From NCBI GenBank assembly GCA_964036315.1, contig OZ038508.1, positions 50,627,524 to 50,691,523 on the forward strand: 64,000 nucleotides of DNA, written 5' to 3'. The DNA is from Acanthosepion esculentum (Eukaryota > Mollusca > Cephalopoda > Sepiida > Sepiidae). Of this stretch, positions 9,758 through 19,767 are shown piece after piece. Each line of letters begins with the position of its first letter. Position 1 is the first letter of the stretch. The translations under genes were made by a program, and so were the position numbers. Below the pieces are notes generated by a model, which was not told the origin of the DNA, did not search any database, and was given only the letters and a program-made list of their open reading frames with translations.

Positions 9758-9837
9758 ACATAACGTGCTAACCGTATTTGGAAATTAAAACACCACTACT
9801 ACACACTAAGACATATACATAATGCACACACTCAATT

Positions 9838-10053
9838 AAGCTGAAAAATCAAATCATCCTTGAGAATGGCTAAAGGTATAGCCGAAAGCGCTTGGAAAAA
9901 TAAAATATTTGGACAGTTCTTACACACCCTTTGTCCAGCAAAGAAAGCTCTTGTTCGTACACAAGAAAAATTAAATAAAAAACTTAACCGTAGTAACTTG
10001 TCTGTCGTTTTTAATGAAACTTGCATAAAAGAAGGATTGCTGCCTAAATATAC

Positions 10054-10056
<3 letters not shown>
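9838..10056 (+). pseudogene. Penelope-like retroelement ORF, N-terminal-type fragment
   Basis: The plus strand reads RTQEKLNKKLNRSNLSVVFN then [13 protein letters not shown], ending abruptly in a (TA)n tract. The basic helical start and the F-x-x-TCIKE-x-LLPKYT pattern fit the N-terminal part of Penelope-like/YRDD-type reverse transcriptase ORFs, of which a catalytic piece is at 19315-19767. The last ~60 bp recur at 10163-10222 and, more diverged, at 18040-18105, each time directly followed by TA repeats. That suggests the breakpoint is part of the family and not chance. Confidence 0.45.
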
Positions 10057-10128
<72 letters not shown>

Positions 10129-10277
10129 TATATTTATACATCTGTATATATATATATATTTATACATCTGTCGTGTTTAATGAAACTTGCATAAAAGAAG
10201 GATTGCTGCCTAAATATACAACTATATATATATGTATATATATATATGTATATATATATGTATATATATATATATTT

Positions 10278-10335
<58 letters not shown>
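10057..10335. repeat. TA/TATG microsatellites flanking a 60 bp duplicate
   Basis: Two (TA)n blocks (10057-10139 and 10223-10332) with scattered gta, ttta and tgt interruptions surround 10163-10222. That segment duplicates 10001-10060 (taatgaaacttgcataaaag and aaggattgctgcctaaat). The duplication probably arose by unequal exchange or slippage between TA tracts. Confidence 0.85.
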
Positions 10336-10337
<2 letters not shown>

Positions 10338-10435
10338 CAAGAATAAGTTAAACGTCTTTGAAGAAACCATATAGAAAAAAAATGCCCGAAAAACAAATAG
10401 GTACAAATCAGTTGTCTTTGTATCTATGTGTGTGG

Positions 10436-10550
10436 ATTTACGCCTAGTGGGGTCGGCGGGTTAAGTTCGAATACCAGTCGGGATCGTTACACTTACCAAC
10501 GTTCAAATACCCTTCAAAAGATATGAATCTATCTCCTCCTTAAATACTAG
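10436..10550 (+). mobile_element. tRNA-derived SINE fragment
   Basis: A B-box-like AAGTTCGAATACC (about 10464-10476) is followed by cagtcgggatcgttacactta and aatacccttcaaaagatatg, the body of the family best seen at 51587-51741. Confidence 0.6.
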
Positions 10551-10998
10551 GACGTGTATTTGAAAAAAACAAAGTTATGTTTTCGAATCATTTTTGAATA
10601 TCCTCGTTGTACTGTTGCCATGCAAGGTTGCAAATGGCTTCAGAAATGTCTAAACTGTCGGCTGAAAATAAACGCTTTCACAGAACGATGATTAAAAATG
10701 ACTTCGATCAATTGAAGTGTCCTGGTCTCAGCGGGGACCAACCTGCTCTGAACCTTGTGTACTGACGTTACAGAATCACAAAGACCTGAATCGAGTAACA
10801 TAAATCACATCACTTGAGGACTTTCAACTGCAGGAACGCCTAAAATGGATAGCACAAGTAACTTGAAGAGAAAGTAACTACATAATGAAGATGCTGACGT
10901 TCCACACGACTTCAACCAAAATTTTCGGAAGAATGGGACATGAACACTCTAAAAAGGGATGACTGTTGACTTGAGGAACCTATTCTCCTGAAAGCATG
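10551..10998. other. No recognised feature
   Basis: Unique-looking DNA up to the hAT target duplication. Confidence 0.45.
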
Positions 10999-11165
10999 TT
11001 TTAAGACAGGGGTGGCCAACTTTTTGATTCCATGCGCCAATATTTTATACGATTAATTCAAATGCGCCACACAAACATTCACTTCCTTTCAGTACGTGTT
11101 GTAATATGGACATATTTTAAAGTTATAATAAAATCTATTTATTTGAAAATATATATGCTTATGAT

Positions 11166-11265
11166 CAGGGGCGTATCCAGGAGTTTTGAAAGGGGGGGCA
11201 TCAATGCTTTGACTTTTTTTTCTCTTCAGATTTTGCAGAGGAGGGGGGCCATGGCAGAGTTTATA
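11166..11265 (+). repeat. Possible nested TIR-end fragment
   Basis: CAGGGGCGTATCCAGGAG at 11166 looks like the terminus of a second hAT-type element and is followed by g-rich DNA (gaaagggggggcatc). No matching far end is visible, so this is either a solo end or a variant subterminal region of the host element. Confidence 0.3.
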
Positions 11266-11309
11266 ATGTTTTCATAGGCAAAATAAACATAAATAACTTT
11301 AATGTGTCT

Positions 11310-13164
11310 TTGATTCTGCTTTGTTTTCGCCAAACCAGCAATATTAGGAGTTACATTCGTAACTGAAAGCAACAAACAATTCTTCAAGTTGGAATCGGAC
11401 AGTCGCGGCCTCAGTTTGCTTTTGATCATTTTCATGGAACAAAATGACTGCTCGCATCTGTACCTAGTTCCAAAGAGACAAACATATCTTTTGAGCAAAT
11501 TTTCTCATTTCTGGAAAATGTTCACATGATAATGATCGCCAAAAACCAATCATTTCCGACGCACTTGGGAATGAGGAGAGTTCATTAAATTTTACTTTCA
11601 ATATTGAATTTGCTTTTAGTTCAATAAGTTCCATTTGTATATTACTAGGCATCTTTAGAATGTTATGTTCATTAAGTGAAAATGGATTTATAAATGCATG
11701 CATGCGGTCTTCTTCTTCAGAAAAAAATCACCAAAGCGACTATCAAAGGCTTCTTGTAGTAATTTGATTTTTTCAATGTATTTTGCAAAGTTGACAATTT
11801 TTTCAACACATTCACTTTGTTCTTTTAAATGTGGCAATTGGCTCAAATCCTTTTTTTCTAACTGAGAGATAAACACTTTCAACTTCATCTTGAATGCACT
11901 GATATCATTAAACTAAGCAAGGAAACAGTTGGTCTTTGCCCTGCAGTTTAAGATTCAGGTAGTTGAGATGGCTGGAAAAATCAACTAAAAATGCTCAATC
12001 TAACAACCAGTTCTCATTATGCAAAGGGGCCCTTTCCTCGGGCAACTCATCTTTTTCTTCTAGAAAATCATGGACAATGTGTTTCAGTTTCCAAAATCGT
12101 TTTAGAACTAGTCCTTTAGAAAGCCAACGCACCTCACAGTGAAGGATAAGATCACCATACTCCTCGTCTAGCAATTCACAATATGCTCTAAATTGTCTTC
12201 TGTTTAATCCTCTTGCTCTAATTTTGTTTACAGCCTTTACGACTGGTACCATAACATGTTGCAAATTCAAAACTTTTCCACACAGAGACTCTTGGTGAAA
12301 AATGCAATGATATTTTAGGAGAGGACGACCTAAAAACATTTCAAGCAAGGCTACAGCCCCAGCAACTTTACCAATCATTGACGGCGCTACAGACACTTAA
12401 AAGTTTACTTAAATCTAATTGCTGATTTTCTAAACACGATTTTATTTTTTCAAATATGTCTGATCTTCTCGTTTTTTCCATAGAGTGACTCAAAGCCAAT
12501 AAGTTCTTCGAAGACGTTGAAATTATCATCAATTCCTCGTACAAAAATGCTTAATTGGGATACATCACAAATGTCAGCAGATTCATCCAAGGCTAATGAA
12601 AAAAAGAACATGCACGCACACGGTCTTTCATTTGCTCACAAACATCACGAGAAAGCTCCTCGATGTGTCTTGTAATTGTTTGCTTTGACAAAGCGACTTC
12701 ATTCGCTTTTCTTTCTATACTTTTATCACCAACACGTTGTGCAAATTTTTGGAGACAGGGCTTAAAATTTCTTCGCCGTCAGAGAAAGGCTTATGCTTTT
12801 CAGCCAACTGGAAGGCAATTTCGTAGGATACTTCAAGCATTGCTAAACTATCACAGCTTTTCTTTACAAACGAATTTTGTCTCTTGATTATATCCTCTTT
12901 TTTCGAAACCACATTTTTTTCGTAACTCAAAGCCATGCACTAACTTCTGTTTTTTTTTTCTATTTCAGTTTGGTGTTTCTTATAGTGTCTGCTAAGATCA
13001 TAACTTCTGTTATCCGAGAGAGTATTTTCACAAACTATGCACATTGGTTTTCCTGAAGGACTCGCAATGAATAGAAATTCATCCTCCCATAGTTCATTAA
13101 ATTGACGCTTGCTATCACTTCCTGCTTCTCTTTTGCTCATGTTCTTCTTCACTATGAAGGCCAA
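11310..13164 (-). pseudogene. hAT transposase, ZBED5/GTF2IRD2-like, frameshifted
   Basis: Minus strand, in pieces. 13164-12940 starts near the ATG at 13140 (MSKREAGSDSKRQFNELW) and has a BED-type zinc finger (C-x2-C in PMCIVCENT, then H-x4-H in RHYKKHQ). 12930-12715 continues with the region before the catalytic core. 12715-12450 reads SIERKANEVALSK and, after a shift, ALDESADICDVSQLSIFVRG, which contains the first catalytic Asp. 12440-11995 reads CIFHQESLCGKVLNL and HCEVRWLSKGLVLKRFW (insertion domain and CxxH-type region). 11888-11310 gives the C-terminal dimerisation part, with TYRCEQSF-like and SNLKNCLLLSVTNVTPNIAG. At least five frame changes or stops separate these. The order is that of ZBED5 and GTF2IRD2-related hAT transposases. 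Confidence 0.9.
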
Positions 13165-13409
13165 AAAATCAGCAAAAAATAAAAAAAATACTTGTTTACC
13201 AGAAATGTATTCTCACTTTATACGTGGCATGCTAATGAGCTTAACAACAGTACGCAATGTCGCCATCACAGCAAGTGTCTGGGAAACAGAGCAATGCTAC
13301 AAAGTGTAAGATCCTATCTTACTTTTGTAACTGTCAAAATTTAGTTGGAAAGATTTTATTGCGAAAGGAGAGATAGGGCGGATAGACAATGTAAAATTAT
13401 AGCAAAACG

Positions 13410-13505
13410 GTAATCAATCAACACCGGATCAACAGATATAACACCGGATCAACAGATTAACACCGGATTAACAGATTAACACCGGATCAACAGATTAACA
13501 GCAGT
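13410..13505. repeat. 18-20 bp minisatellite within the hAT element
   Basis: About five copies of aacaccggatcaacagatta lie upstream of the transposase start, on the side its promoter would occupy. They may be transposase or host factor binding repeats or a simple expansion. Confidence 0.85.
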
Positions 13506-14149
13506 TCAGCAGATCTTGAGCAGTTTTTGACTGCAAATAAAATAAATTGACGTTTATACACATTCCTTAATGTTAATGCACTTAAAAGCTATGTGTACTT
13601 AATTATAGTCATAGAATTTCTACTAGCTGCATGTTATATATATTATACACATGTAGGCCTAATCATAATGTCAGTCATAAATCTCTCAACATTACAAAGC
13701 TGGTATAATGCGGACTATAATTAGTATAGGCACTCATAATATTGAAGCTATGATTCAGCGAAATGTAAATCATGAAATTACTCTTACCTTAATTTAACGA
13801 AATCCAGACACAAACGCTCTCTCCAATGCAGTGATAAAGAATGACAAACATTTTAGAACACAATCCAGTCTACCAGTTAGTTAAACACTCTGTCAACCAA
13901 AAGGTTCACGTCAGCATTTTTAACGAAAAGAAAGGGGACAAACACAAATCAAACTTTTAGCACTTTTGCATAAAGGACGTGCAATAAATATAAAATCACT
14001 GAAATGAATGAGTAGAAGTGGCTTAGTTTCTTTTCATCAAAAGGATGCAATGCGCCGCTTGTAAGCATCCAATGCGCCACTTACGGCGCATGCGCCACAG
14101 GTTGGCCATCCTTGTTTTAAGAGAATGATTTCTAAGGAAACAAAATGGC

Positions 14150-14480
14150 TATGAATTTAAGCGCAGTACTTGATTGGCGGCACGTCCTCGTCATTTCACA
14201 GTTAAAATGGTTAGATGTAATCGTAAATTCTATGCTAACAGTTTCTTTTCTGGCACTTCTCGCCTGTGGAACTCCCTTCCAGCTCCATGTTTTCCAGACA
14301 ACTTTGATCTTTAAAGATTTAAATGTAATGTCAATCGATATCTACTGTCCTCCAGATTACTCTTTTTTCCCGCTCATTAGTAATGTTTCTGTTTTCTAAT
14401 TCTTTTAATCCACCCAGTAACCCCTTGCGTCTTAGTGACTTTACTGCCTTGAATGGGGTGATATCAGTTTAAAAAAATAA
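14150..14480 (+). pseudogene. Jockey/CR1-like LINE 3' end
   Basis: With frame changes the strand reads ARPRHFTVKMVRCNRKFYAN, SFFSGTSRLWNSLPAPCFPD and FDLQRFKCNVNRYLL, the C-terminus of ORF2. This is followed by the tail cttgaatggggtgatatcag and an A-rich end. It abuts the hAT right target duplication at 14122. Confidence 0.8.
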
Positions 14481-16061
14481 ATAAACGGATGAAATTTTGT
14501 CCAGCGCTATTATTTGTTTTTGTTTCCATTCATTTTTCTTTTTTCGGGGAATCACTGTTCGTTTTTTTTTGTTTTGTTTTTTGCTTTGTTTTAATTTTTG
14601 TTTTTTTGTTTTTTTTTTCTGTTTTTTTTTTTTTTTTGGTCTTTTGTTTCGTTTTGTTTCTGTTTTATATGCGATGCAGATGACGGTAGTCGACTTCTCA
14701 AACGGAGATTATTTGACAAGAAAGTAACATTTTGGCTTTCAATATAAAAAAAAAATTATTATTTTCGAATCACTTTAGAGCGTTTATAGACAAGAATTGT
14801 TTGTATGCAAACGGGAGGAAATAAAATACTGGTCATAAAAACACAATCAATAAACGAAAACCTGAAGGAGAAGAAAAGGAAAACTACCTTTTGGCATAAA
14901 TCGTGCCTCGGTGATGACTATTTTGATTAAAAATTAGAATGGCAGCTCTTAAAATGCCCAAGCTGAGATTTTACAATCTTCTCACCATTTTTTCAGCTAA
15001 AAAACAAATTATATTTTAAATCTCAATATTGCTTTTTTTTTATTATTTAGCATCATTTGAATTTCCGTTTTCAATGAATGTCTGTATGTGCGTGCTGACA
15101 CGTTTTATTATTTTTTTCTCTCTCTGTTCACGAGCGCCTCTTGGTTCTTGATTATCTCCCTGCACTCTTGTTTATCTCCCCTGGGCAAAGTTAGCTTCAA
15201 TATTTCCGACAATATTTTTATTTTATTTTCTCAAATTTTTAATATTTTACTTTTTTTTCATTTAAGGTTTGTTTTTTCGTTCGTTTGAGAGTTTGTTTTC
15301 TTTTGTTATTTCCAATAATCTTCACTTGAAAGTGTTTTGATCTTCCACCTCAAACCCATTTTTTTATTCAAATTTACGATGTGTATTACAATGGGGAAAT
15401 AATTTTCTGTCCTTTTAAATTCAATTAAACGCCTATAATTTAATCTAAGTCTCTTTATATATTAACCTTATCATCTACGATAGATTTATTAATAATCTCC
15501 GAAAAAAGAGTCAGTTTTTTTTTGTTTTGTTTTGTTTTAAATAATTTGGATTCAAAACGTGCTTGTTAATCTTACAGTCACCCTTTTTTCAAAGTTATCT
15601 CCCTTGGAGCTAGTCTGCTCAATTATTTAAAGTATATACCAATAGAGTCTTATAAAGTCTGAAGATAGTAAGTAATATGTCTCGTATATTCTTTTTTTTT
15701 TTTTTTTGTATTTTAAGAAAGGTAAAAACGCATCTCAAACGAAGGAGAAGCGATTGCGCAGGTCATATAGAAGTTCCTGTTCGAATGTATCCAAAATAAT
15801 TTTCATATTTTTGTACTGTAAATTTCTCGTTGAACAAGGCTCCACGATCAGGTATGTCAGATGAAAAGCTTTCAGCAATTGAATCAAGATAGTACATGTT
15901 TGTTTCTTTTTGTAATTCTAGTTTACAGATTTCAAAGACATTTGTTAATCATATTTTCTGCACTATCTTCAAAATTATCTCCCTTGGAACTCATCTGATT
16001 AATCATTTCCGTTCCACCATTTCCTCCACGGTTCTTTTGACCTAATGTCCGTTTGGTGTCA
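14481..16061. other. Gene-free T-rich stretch
   Basis: 14550-14660 is nearly pure T with G interruptions (ttttgttttgttttttg). The rest is AT-rich with scattered T runs. ttatctccc(t/c)tggaactcrtctg occurs at 15592-15620 and again at 15967-15995, a short dispersed duplicate. No coding signal. Confidence 0.6.
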
Positions 16062-16187
16062 ACAGCATCTATGATAATCAAAGGATTATCCATAATTATC
16101 TATAATCCATAAGGATTTATCAATTAAAATCTATCGTGTTTTACAAACATAGTATTTGCATTTCATGTCTAACCATCTTTATAAAGA
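16062..16187 (+). repeat. 126 bp inverted repeat, left arm
   Basis: Reads aacagcatctatgataatca through ttcatgtctaaccatctttat. Its inverse complement at 17742-17867 differs by a single base that I can find, so the pair is recent or under gene conversion. The arms bound a 1.8 kb block. Confidence 0.93.
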
Positions 16188-16308
16188 TATTAAGAAAATG
16201 ATATATATGAAGAAATATAGTCTTAAAATGTGCTATATTTATGGGATAAAGTGCTCAATATCAGAGATAGAGCGTGTGTAAATATAAAAGTGAACATAGA
16301 AGTCAACT

Positions 16309-16378
16309 CTACAGTCTGTTTCATGCTAGATGCAATCGTCAGGCCTGACGATTACATCTTGCATTAAACAGACTGTAG
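16309..16378. repeat. 70 bp near-perfect palindrome
   Basis: The two 35 bp halves meet without spacer at aatcgtcagg|cctgacgatt, with only three mismatches. The outer ends are ctacagtctgttt and aaacagactgtag. It would extrude as a cruciform and may be a tiny foldback element. Confidence 0.9.
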
Positions 16379-16429
16379 TCTCTAAGTGTTGACGAAAATG
16401 ATATATATAAAGAAAACGTAGTGGTGGAT

Positions 16430-16985
16430 TGAGGGAATTGCTTGTCTTCTGTAAAATGATTGGCGTTTTCAATACCAGCACACTTGAGAAATCTCTTTAA
16501 GGAAGCAGCAGGAAATCCTATACAGCCAACCTCAAATGGTACCAGAGTGCAGCCGTATCCCCCTCACGGATCTCAGCCACCAGTTCATCATACCAAAGCA
16601 GCTATCTTTCATGAGCCTCTTCAATCCCTTCCTCCCATGCCACCGTCAGCTTGCCAAGCATCAGATGTTTCTTCTCGCTATCAATGAACAATAGATCTGG
16701 CCAGACAGACGCATTAACCTACCCTGGCTGCAACACTGTCCACTTCCTTGAGTCCTCCGACCTGGTCTTCTGCCTTGTGTCATTCATACTTTGCTTCAAG
16801 AAGGCGATCCTTCGCAGGTCCGACGAAGGTATATTAGCACCCCTCGAAGCTGCTGCCACAACCTCCAAGACCAAATTATGTCTCAAGGTGTACCAGCCAT
16901 TCTGTAGCGCCTTGAGGCAGGATGACAGTATATGGCGCCGTTTCCGTATATATTTATATATGCCTTCATTTTTGGTCTTTTTCTT
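16430..16985 (-). pseudogene. Non-LTR retrotransposon C-terminal domain relic
   Basis: The minus strand reads HILSSCLKALQNGWYTLRHN, then LVLEVVAAA, then across frame changes DLLFIDSEKKHLMLGKLTVA, WEEGIEEAHER, and GYGCTLVPFEVGCIGFPAAS followed by LKRFL. This order (H-x-L-x-x-C then W/Y-T-x-RH-x2-VL, then PDLV-like, ELTVPWEE-like, PVEVGCRGF-like) is the conserved region after the reverse transcriptase in a family of LINE ORFs common in cnidarians and molluscs. The upstream polymerase is missing. It sits inside the 1.8 kb inverted-repeat block. Confidence 0.75.
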
Positions 16986-16989
16986 ACAG

Positions 16990-17215
16990 ATTAAAGACGT
17001 GTTTTTCTTCAATTTGCCATATTCCTTCAGATCCTTAGCGACCATAGCTCTCCACAATTTCCTTTCCTTTGTAGCGCTTAATAAATATTGTCTTTATGTT
17101 ATCTCTCCTAAACCCTGTTCTGCCATTAGTTCACTCGTTAGATGGATTGTGTACCGCTTTCCTTTGTCTCTCTTGCCTTCAATCTGTCTCTTCATATGTA
17201 AAATCCTAAATTCCG
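16990..17215 (-). pseudogene. RTE-like LINE C-terminal end
   Basis: From 17215 down: a KGKRDKGKR-like basic stretch, LMAEQGLGEI-like, TKERKLWRAMVAKDLKEYGK. This is the RTE family tail also seen at 7640-7730 and 50570-50720. It is fused head-on to the LINE relic at 16430-16985, producing a chimeric 112 aa frame that is an artefact. Confidence 0.7.
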
Positions 17216-17359
17216 AATGCTAATTTTCAATATTTTTTTACCTATTTGTTTGTTTAACGGTATATTCTTTATGTGTCATTTAATGTCGAAATTTAATTTA
17301 AGTAATTTCTTTTGCAAAAATTTATTGTGGTTTTTTGTTTTTTTTGTTTTGTTTTTTAC

Positions 17360-17595
17360 TATGAAATATATTGCTGGCTTTTTTACTATAAAAATGTATT
17401 TTTATACTTACACAGTTTTTTTTTCACCCCCGTTGGAGTGGTTCGCTATTTGCCCGTAGCTGGTGCTACCAGCCCGGGTCAGGGTGGACCTGAGAACAAC
17501 AGCAATTAAGAGACGCTTCCACGCTCCTCATAACCTCCCGATCAGAAGCCTTGCGGTCGGATGTAGTTTATTGTCATACTCGGGACGGTTTTTCC
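17360..17595 (+). repeat. Dispersed repeat D/E (copy 2)
   Basis: E-like atatattgctggct at 17365 is followed by D from gtagctggtgctaccagccc to gtagtttattgtcatactc, in the same order as 6165-6470. Confidence 0.65.
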
Positions 17596-17741
17596 TATTT
17601 TAATGAATGACGCAAAACCTAAGACTAATTTTGTTTTTAAAAATGTTACGCTGTTCAAATGGCATTTCTGTTTCGTTATTGATCGTTCTTTCCCCGTGAT
17701 CTCTTGTGTCCGCGATAAATATTTTATCGCTAGAACAAAGG

Positions 17742-17867
17742 CTTTATAAAGATGGTTAGACATGAAATGCAAATACTATGTTTGTAAAACACGATCGATT
17801 TTAATTGATAAATCCTTATGGATTATAGATAATTATGGATAATCCTTTGATTATCATAGATGCTGTT
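17742..17867 (-). repeat. 126 bp inverted repeat, right arm
   Basis: Inverse complement of 16062-16187 with one difference (gatcg for tatcg). No transposase lies between the arms and no clear target duplication flanks them. Confidence 0.93.
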
Positions 17868-17879
17868 CCTTCTCTATAC

Positions 17880-17970
17880 GCTGTGCCTCCTAAGGAGGTA
17901 GGCGGTCATAGCTTTCCACAACTTCCCGTACTTTGTAGCTCTTAATAAATTTTGTCTTTCTGTTATTTTC
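17880..17970 (-). pseudogene. RTE-like LINE end, short fragment
   Basis: The minus strand gives a LLRATKYGKLWKAMTAYLL-like sequence, the last residues of the RTE ORF. Confidence 0.5.
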
Positions 17971-18039
17971 TCCTAAACGAAAGAAATAGACGAAAGCGCT
18001 CGGATACGCAGAACTTTTGGTCAGTTTTTACCCTTTTTT

Positions 18040-18101
18040 TAGGTACCTTATCTGTCGTCTTCAACGAAACTTGTATAAAAGAGAGATTACTGCCCAAATA
18101 C

Positions 18102-18131
<30 letters not shown>
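18040..18131 (+). pseudogene. Penelope-like fragment (third copy) plus (TA)n
   Basis: [19 protein letters not shown] is encoded at 18046-18104 and is cut by a TA tract at the same residue as the copy ending at 10056. Confidence 0.5.
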
Positions 18132-18135
<4 letters not shown>

Positions 18136-18136
18136 T

Positions 18137-18300
18137 TGCCATCCACAGACAGGCTGTTTGGCTGTATCACAGCTCTTCAGTGTGGCTAGACGTCCGGTTG
18201 CCTTAAGCTAGGATCGAAACCCGACTGAATTGGCATCAGTCAGGAATTCTACCACTAAGCCGACAGGGATGAAAGCGAATTTTAGCGTATTTATTTTTAG
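18137..18300 (-). mobile_element. tRNA-derived SINE, family C (copy 1)
   Basis: Minus strand: A-box-like GGCTTAGTGGTAGAATTCC (18263-18245), B box GGGTTTCGATCCTAG (18220-18206), then a body through acgtctagccacactgaaga. The head resembles tRNA-Gly. The second copy is at 39160-39308. Confidence 0.75.
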
Positions 18301-18419
18301 ATAAACTCACAGTGACCGACAGGACTCAATTTTTTCTTTTGCCGAAGAGTCACGCTATATTAGCCTTAATAGTCACTGTTTACAAACCCACACTTTCTTC
18401 CCCAGAGAGCTCAACCGAA

Positions 18420-18422
18420 ATT

Positions 18423-18459
<37 letters not shown>

Positions 18460-18605
18460 GGAGAGAGAGAGAGCGAGCGAGAGAGAGAAAATAAAAGAGA
18501 ATAATTCTTAACAGAATGTGCTATTGACCAACAAGTCATAGTTACAGCTTGTGTAGCAAATACAGACAGAGAGAGAGAGAGAGATAAAAGAGAATAATTC
18601 TTAAC

Positions 18606-18648
<43 letters not shown>

Positions 18649-18830
18649 TAGATAGATAGATAGATAGGTAGATAGATGTAAATAGGGAAATAGAGGAACA
18701 GATAGACAGTAAGATAGATCCGAACACAAAAATAGCTAGTTATCTAGATAAATATGAACAGTTTGAGATAGATAGATAGATAGTGAGAGAGAGAAAGAGA
18801 GACAGACAGACAGAGTGATAAAGAAGAGAA
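18420..18830. repeat. TA, GA and GATA microsatellite cluster
   Basis: (TA)n at 18422-18441 and 18609-18645, (GA)n at 18441-18488 and 18567-18584, GATA/GACA at 18646-18680 and 18769-18812. The non-repetitive phrase agagaataattcttaacag occurs twice (about 18496 and 18589), so the cluster contains a ~93 bp tandem duplication. Confidence 0.9.
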
Positions 18831-19229
18831 AAGGAATAATGAGGCAATTCCGGTATTTTTGTTTTTTTGCTGTTTACATGTTATCATCTGCAACCCACAT
18901 AGACAAACATAGACATTATTATGCACTTACATGCATAGAGCAATATTTACAGTTTCTTTCAGTTAGGTTTGATTTCTTGAAACTTTGAATGGACGCGTTG
19001 TCTATTATTGATTTAGGAACACCAAAGATTATCCTAACATTTGTTTAATAAGTAGAATGGGGATAAAATATGATAAACCGACGAAAATAAAATATCATAA
19101 ACGGAAAAATACCATTATTTCTTTTTTCTTTTTCTCCATAACTCATTCTCTGATGAAGCTTTAATAAAAGGGAAAATGTCAGATCAAAATTGGCCTATCT
19201 CTATTTTTATCTACCCATCATTCTCTCAT

Positions 19230-19242
19230 TCCCCCTTATCGC

Positions 19243-19300
<58 letters not shown>
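19230..19300. repeat. (CT)n microsatellite
   Basis: About 70 bp of CT repeats. Confidence 0.95.
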
Positions 19301-19304
<4 letters not shown>

Positions 19305-19314
19305 AGCTTTGTTA

Positions 19315-19767
19315 AATATAGATTCATTCGAGGAATTGTCGGAAAGCCTGCGGTTAATCGATTTTGGTATCTGTTTGATTATAGAAGGCGGGTGGTTGGA
19401 AGATGTGTGTATATAGAGTGGTTTATCATTGGGTTTTCTGTATGGTTTGTATGTGCCTTTTCTTTGGTTGAAGGTAACATCTAGAAAATCTACTTCATTT
19501 ATGTTAGTTTTTATGTCTATATCGAATCCGTTATTTTTTAAAAAGATTATTTTTGCTTTTCTAGTTTTGTCTGTGTTTTGTTGGTTGAAGTTTCTTAGGA
19601 TTATGAGACCGTCGTCCCTGTAGAGTCCTGTGTCATTTCTATCTATTATTTTGCTTAGTTCGTGTAGTAAGTAAATACCTACGATTTCGCATGTCTACGC
19701 ACCGTCAAAGCTTCCCATTGTAGTGTCAAATATCCCATCTTTCTTTATCCATTCTTCTTCATGGTGA
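19315..19767 (-). pseudogene. Penelope-like/YRDD reverse transcriptase fragment
   Basis: The minus strand reads KKDGIFDTTMGSFDGA, then CEIVGIYLLHELSKII, GLYRDDGLIILRN, KIIFLKNNGFDIDIKTNINE, VDFLDVTFNQ, then TYKPYRKPNDKPLYIHTSSN and HPPSIIKQIPKSINRRLSDN. YRDD is the polymerase catalytic YxDD motif and is intact; the FDxTMGSxDGA block precedes it. This signature belongs to a reverse transcriptase family common in marine invertebrates that I place near Penelope-like elements, with moderate certainty. Only one internal stop is evident, so it is one of the younger relics. It is cut at 19767 by the mariner fragment. Confidence 0.8.

Larger units (their letters stand above)
11007..14114 (-). mobile_element. 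Complete hAT transposon with intact ends and 8 bp target duplication
   Basis: The left end CAGGGGTGGCCAAC and the right end, which inverts to CAAGGATGGCCAAC, form the TIRs. ttttaaga is duplicated exactly at 10999-11006 and 14115-14122. The tgcgccac motif is repeated just inside both ends (11032-11071 and 14050-14098), as subterminal transposase-binding repeats often are in hAT elements. The interior carries a minus-strand transposase relic (11310-13164). At 3108 bp it is full length. The enzyme is broken by frameshifts, so it is non-autonomous now. Confidence 0.95.

Noticed and set aside
16719..17057. 112 aa minus-strand protein as a single gene
   Set aside because: It is a chimera of an RTE tail and a different LINE's C-terminal region.
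19149..19182. Hammerhead ribozyme at ctgatgaagctttaataaaa followed by gggaaaatgtc
   Set aside because: Constants CTGATGA and GAAA are present with a CTTT/AAAG stem, but stems I and III cannot be formed and the strand is opposite to the nearby reverse transcriptase.
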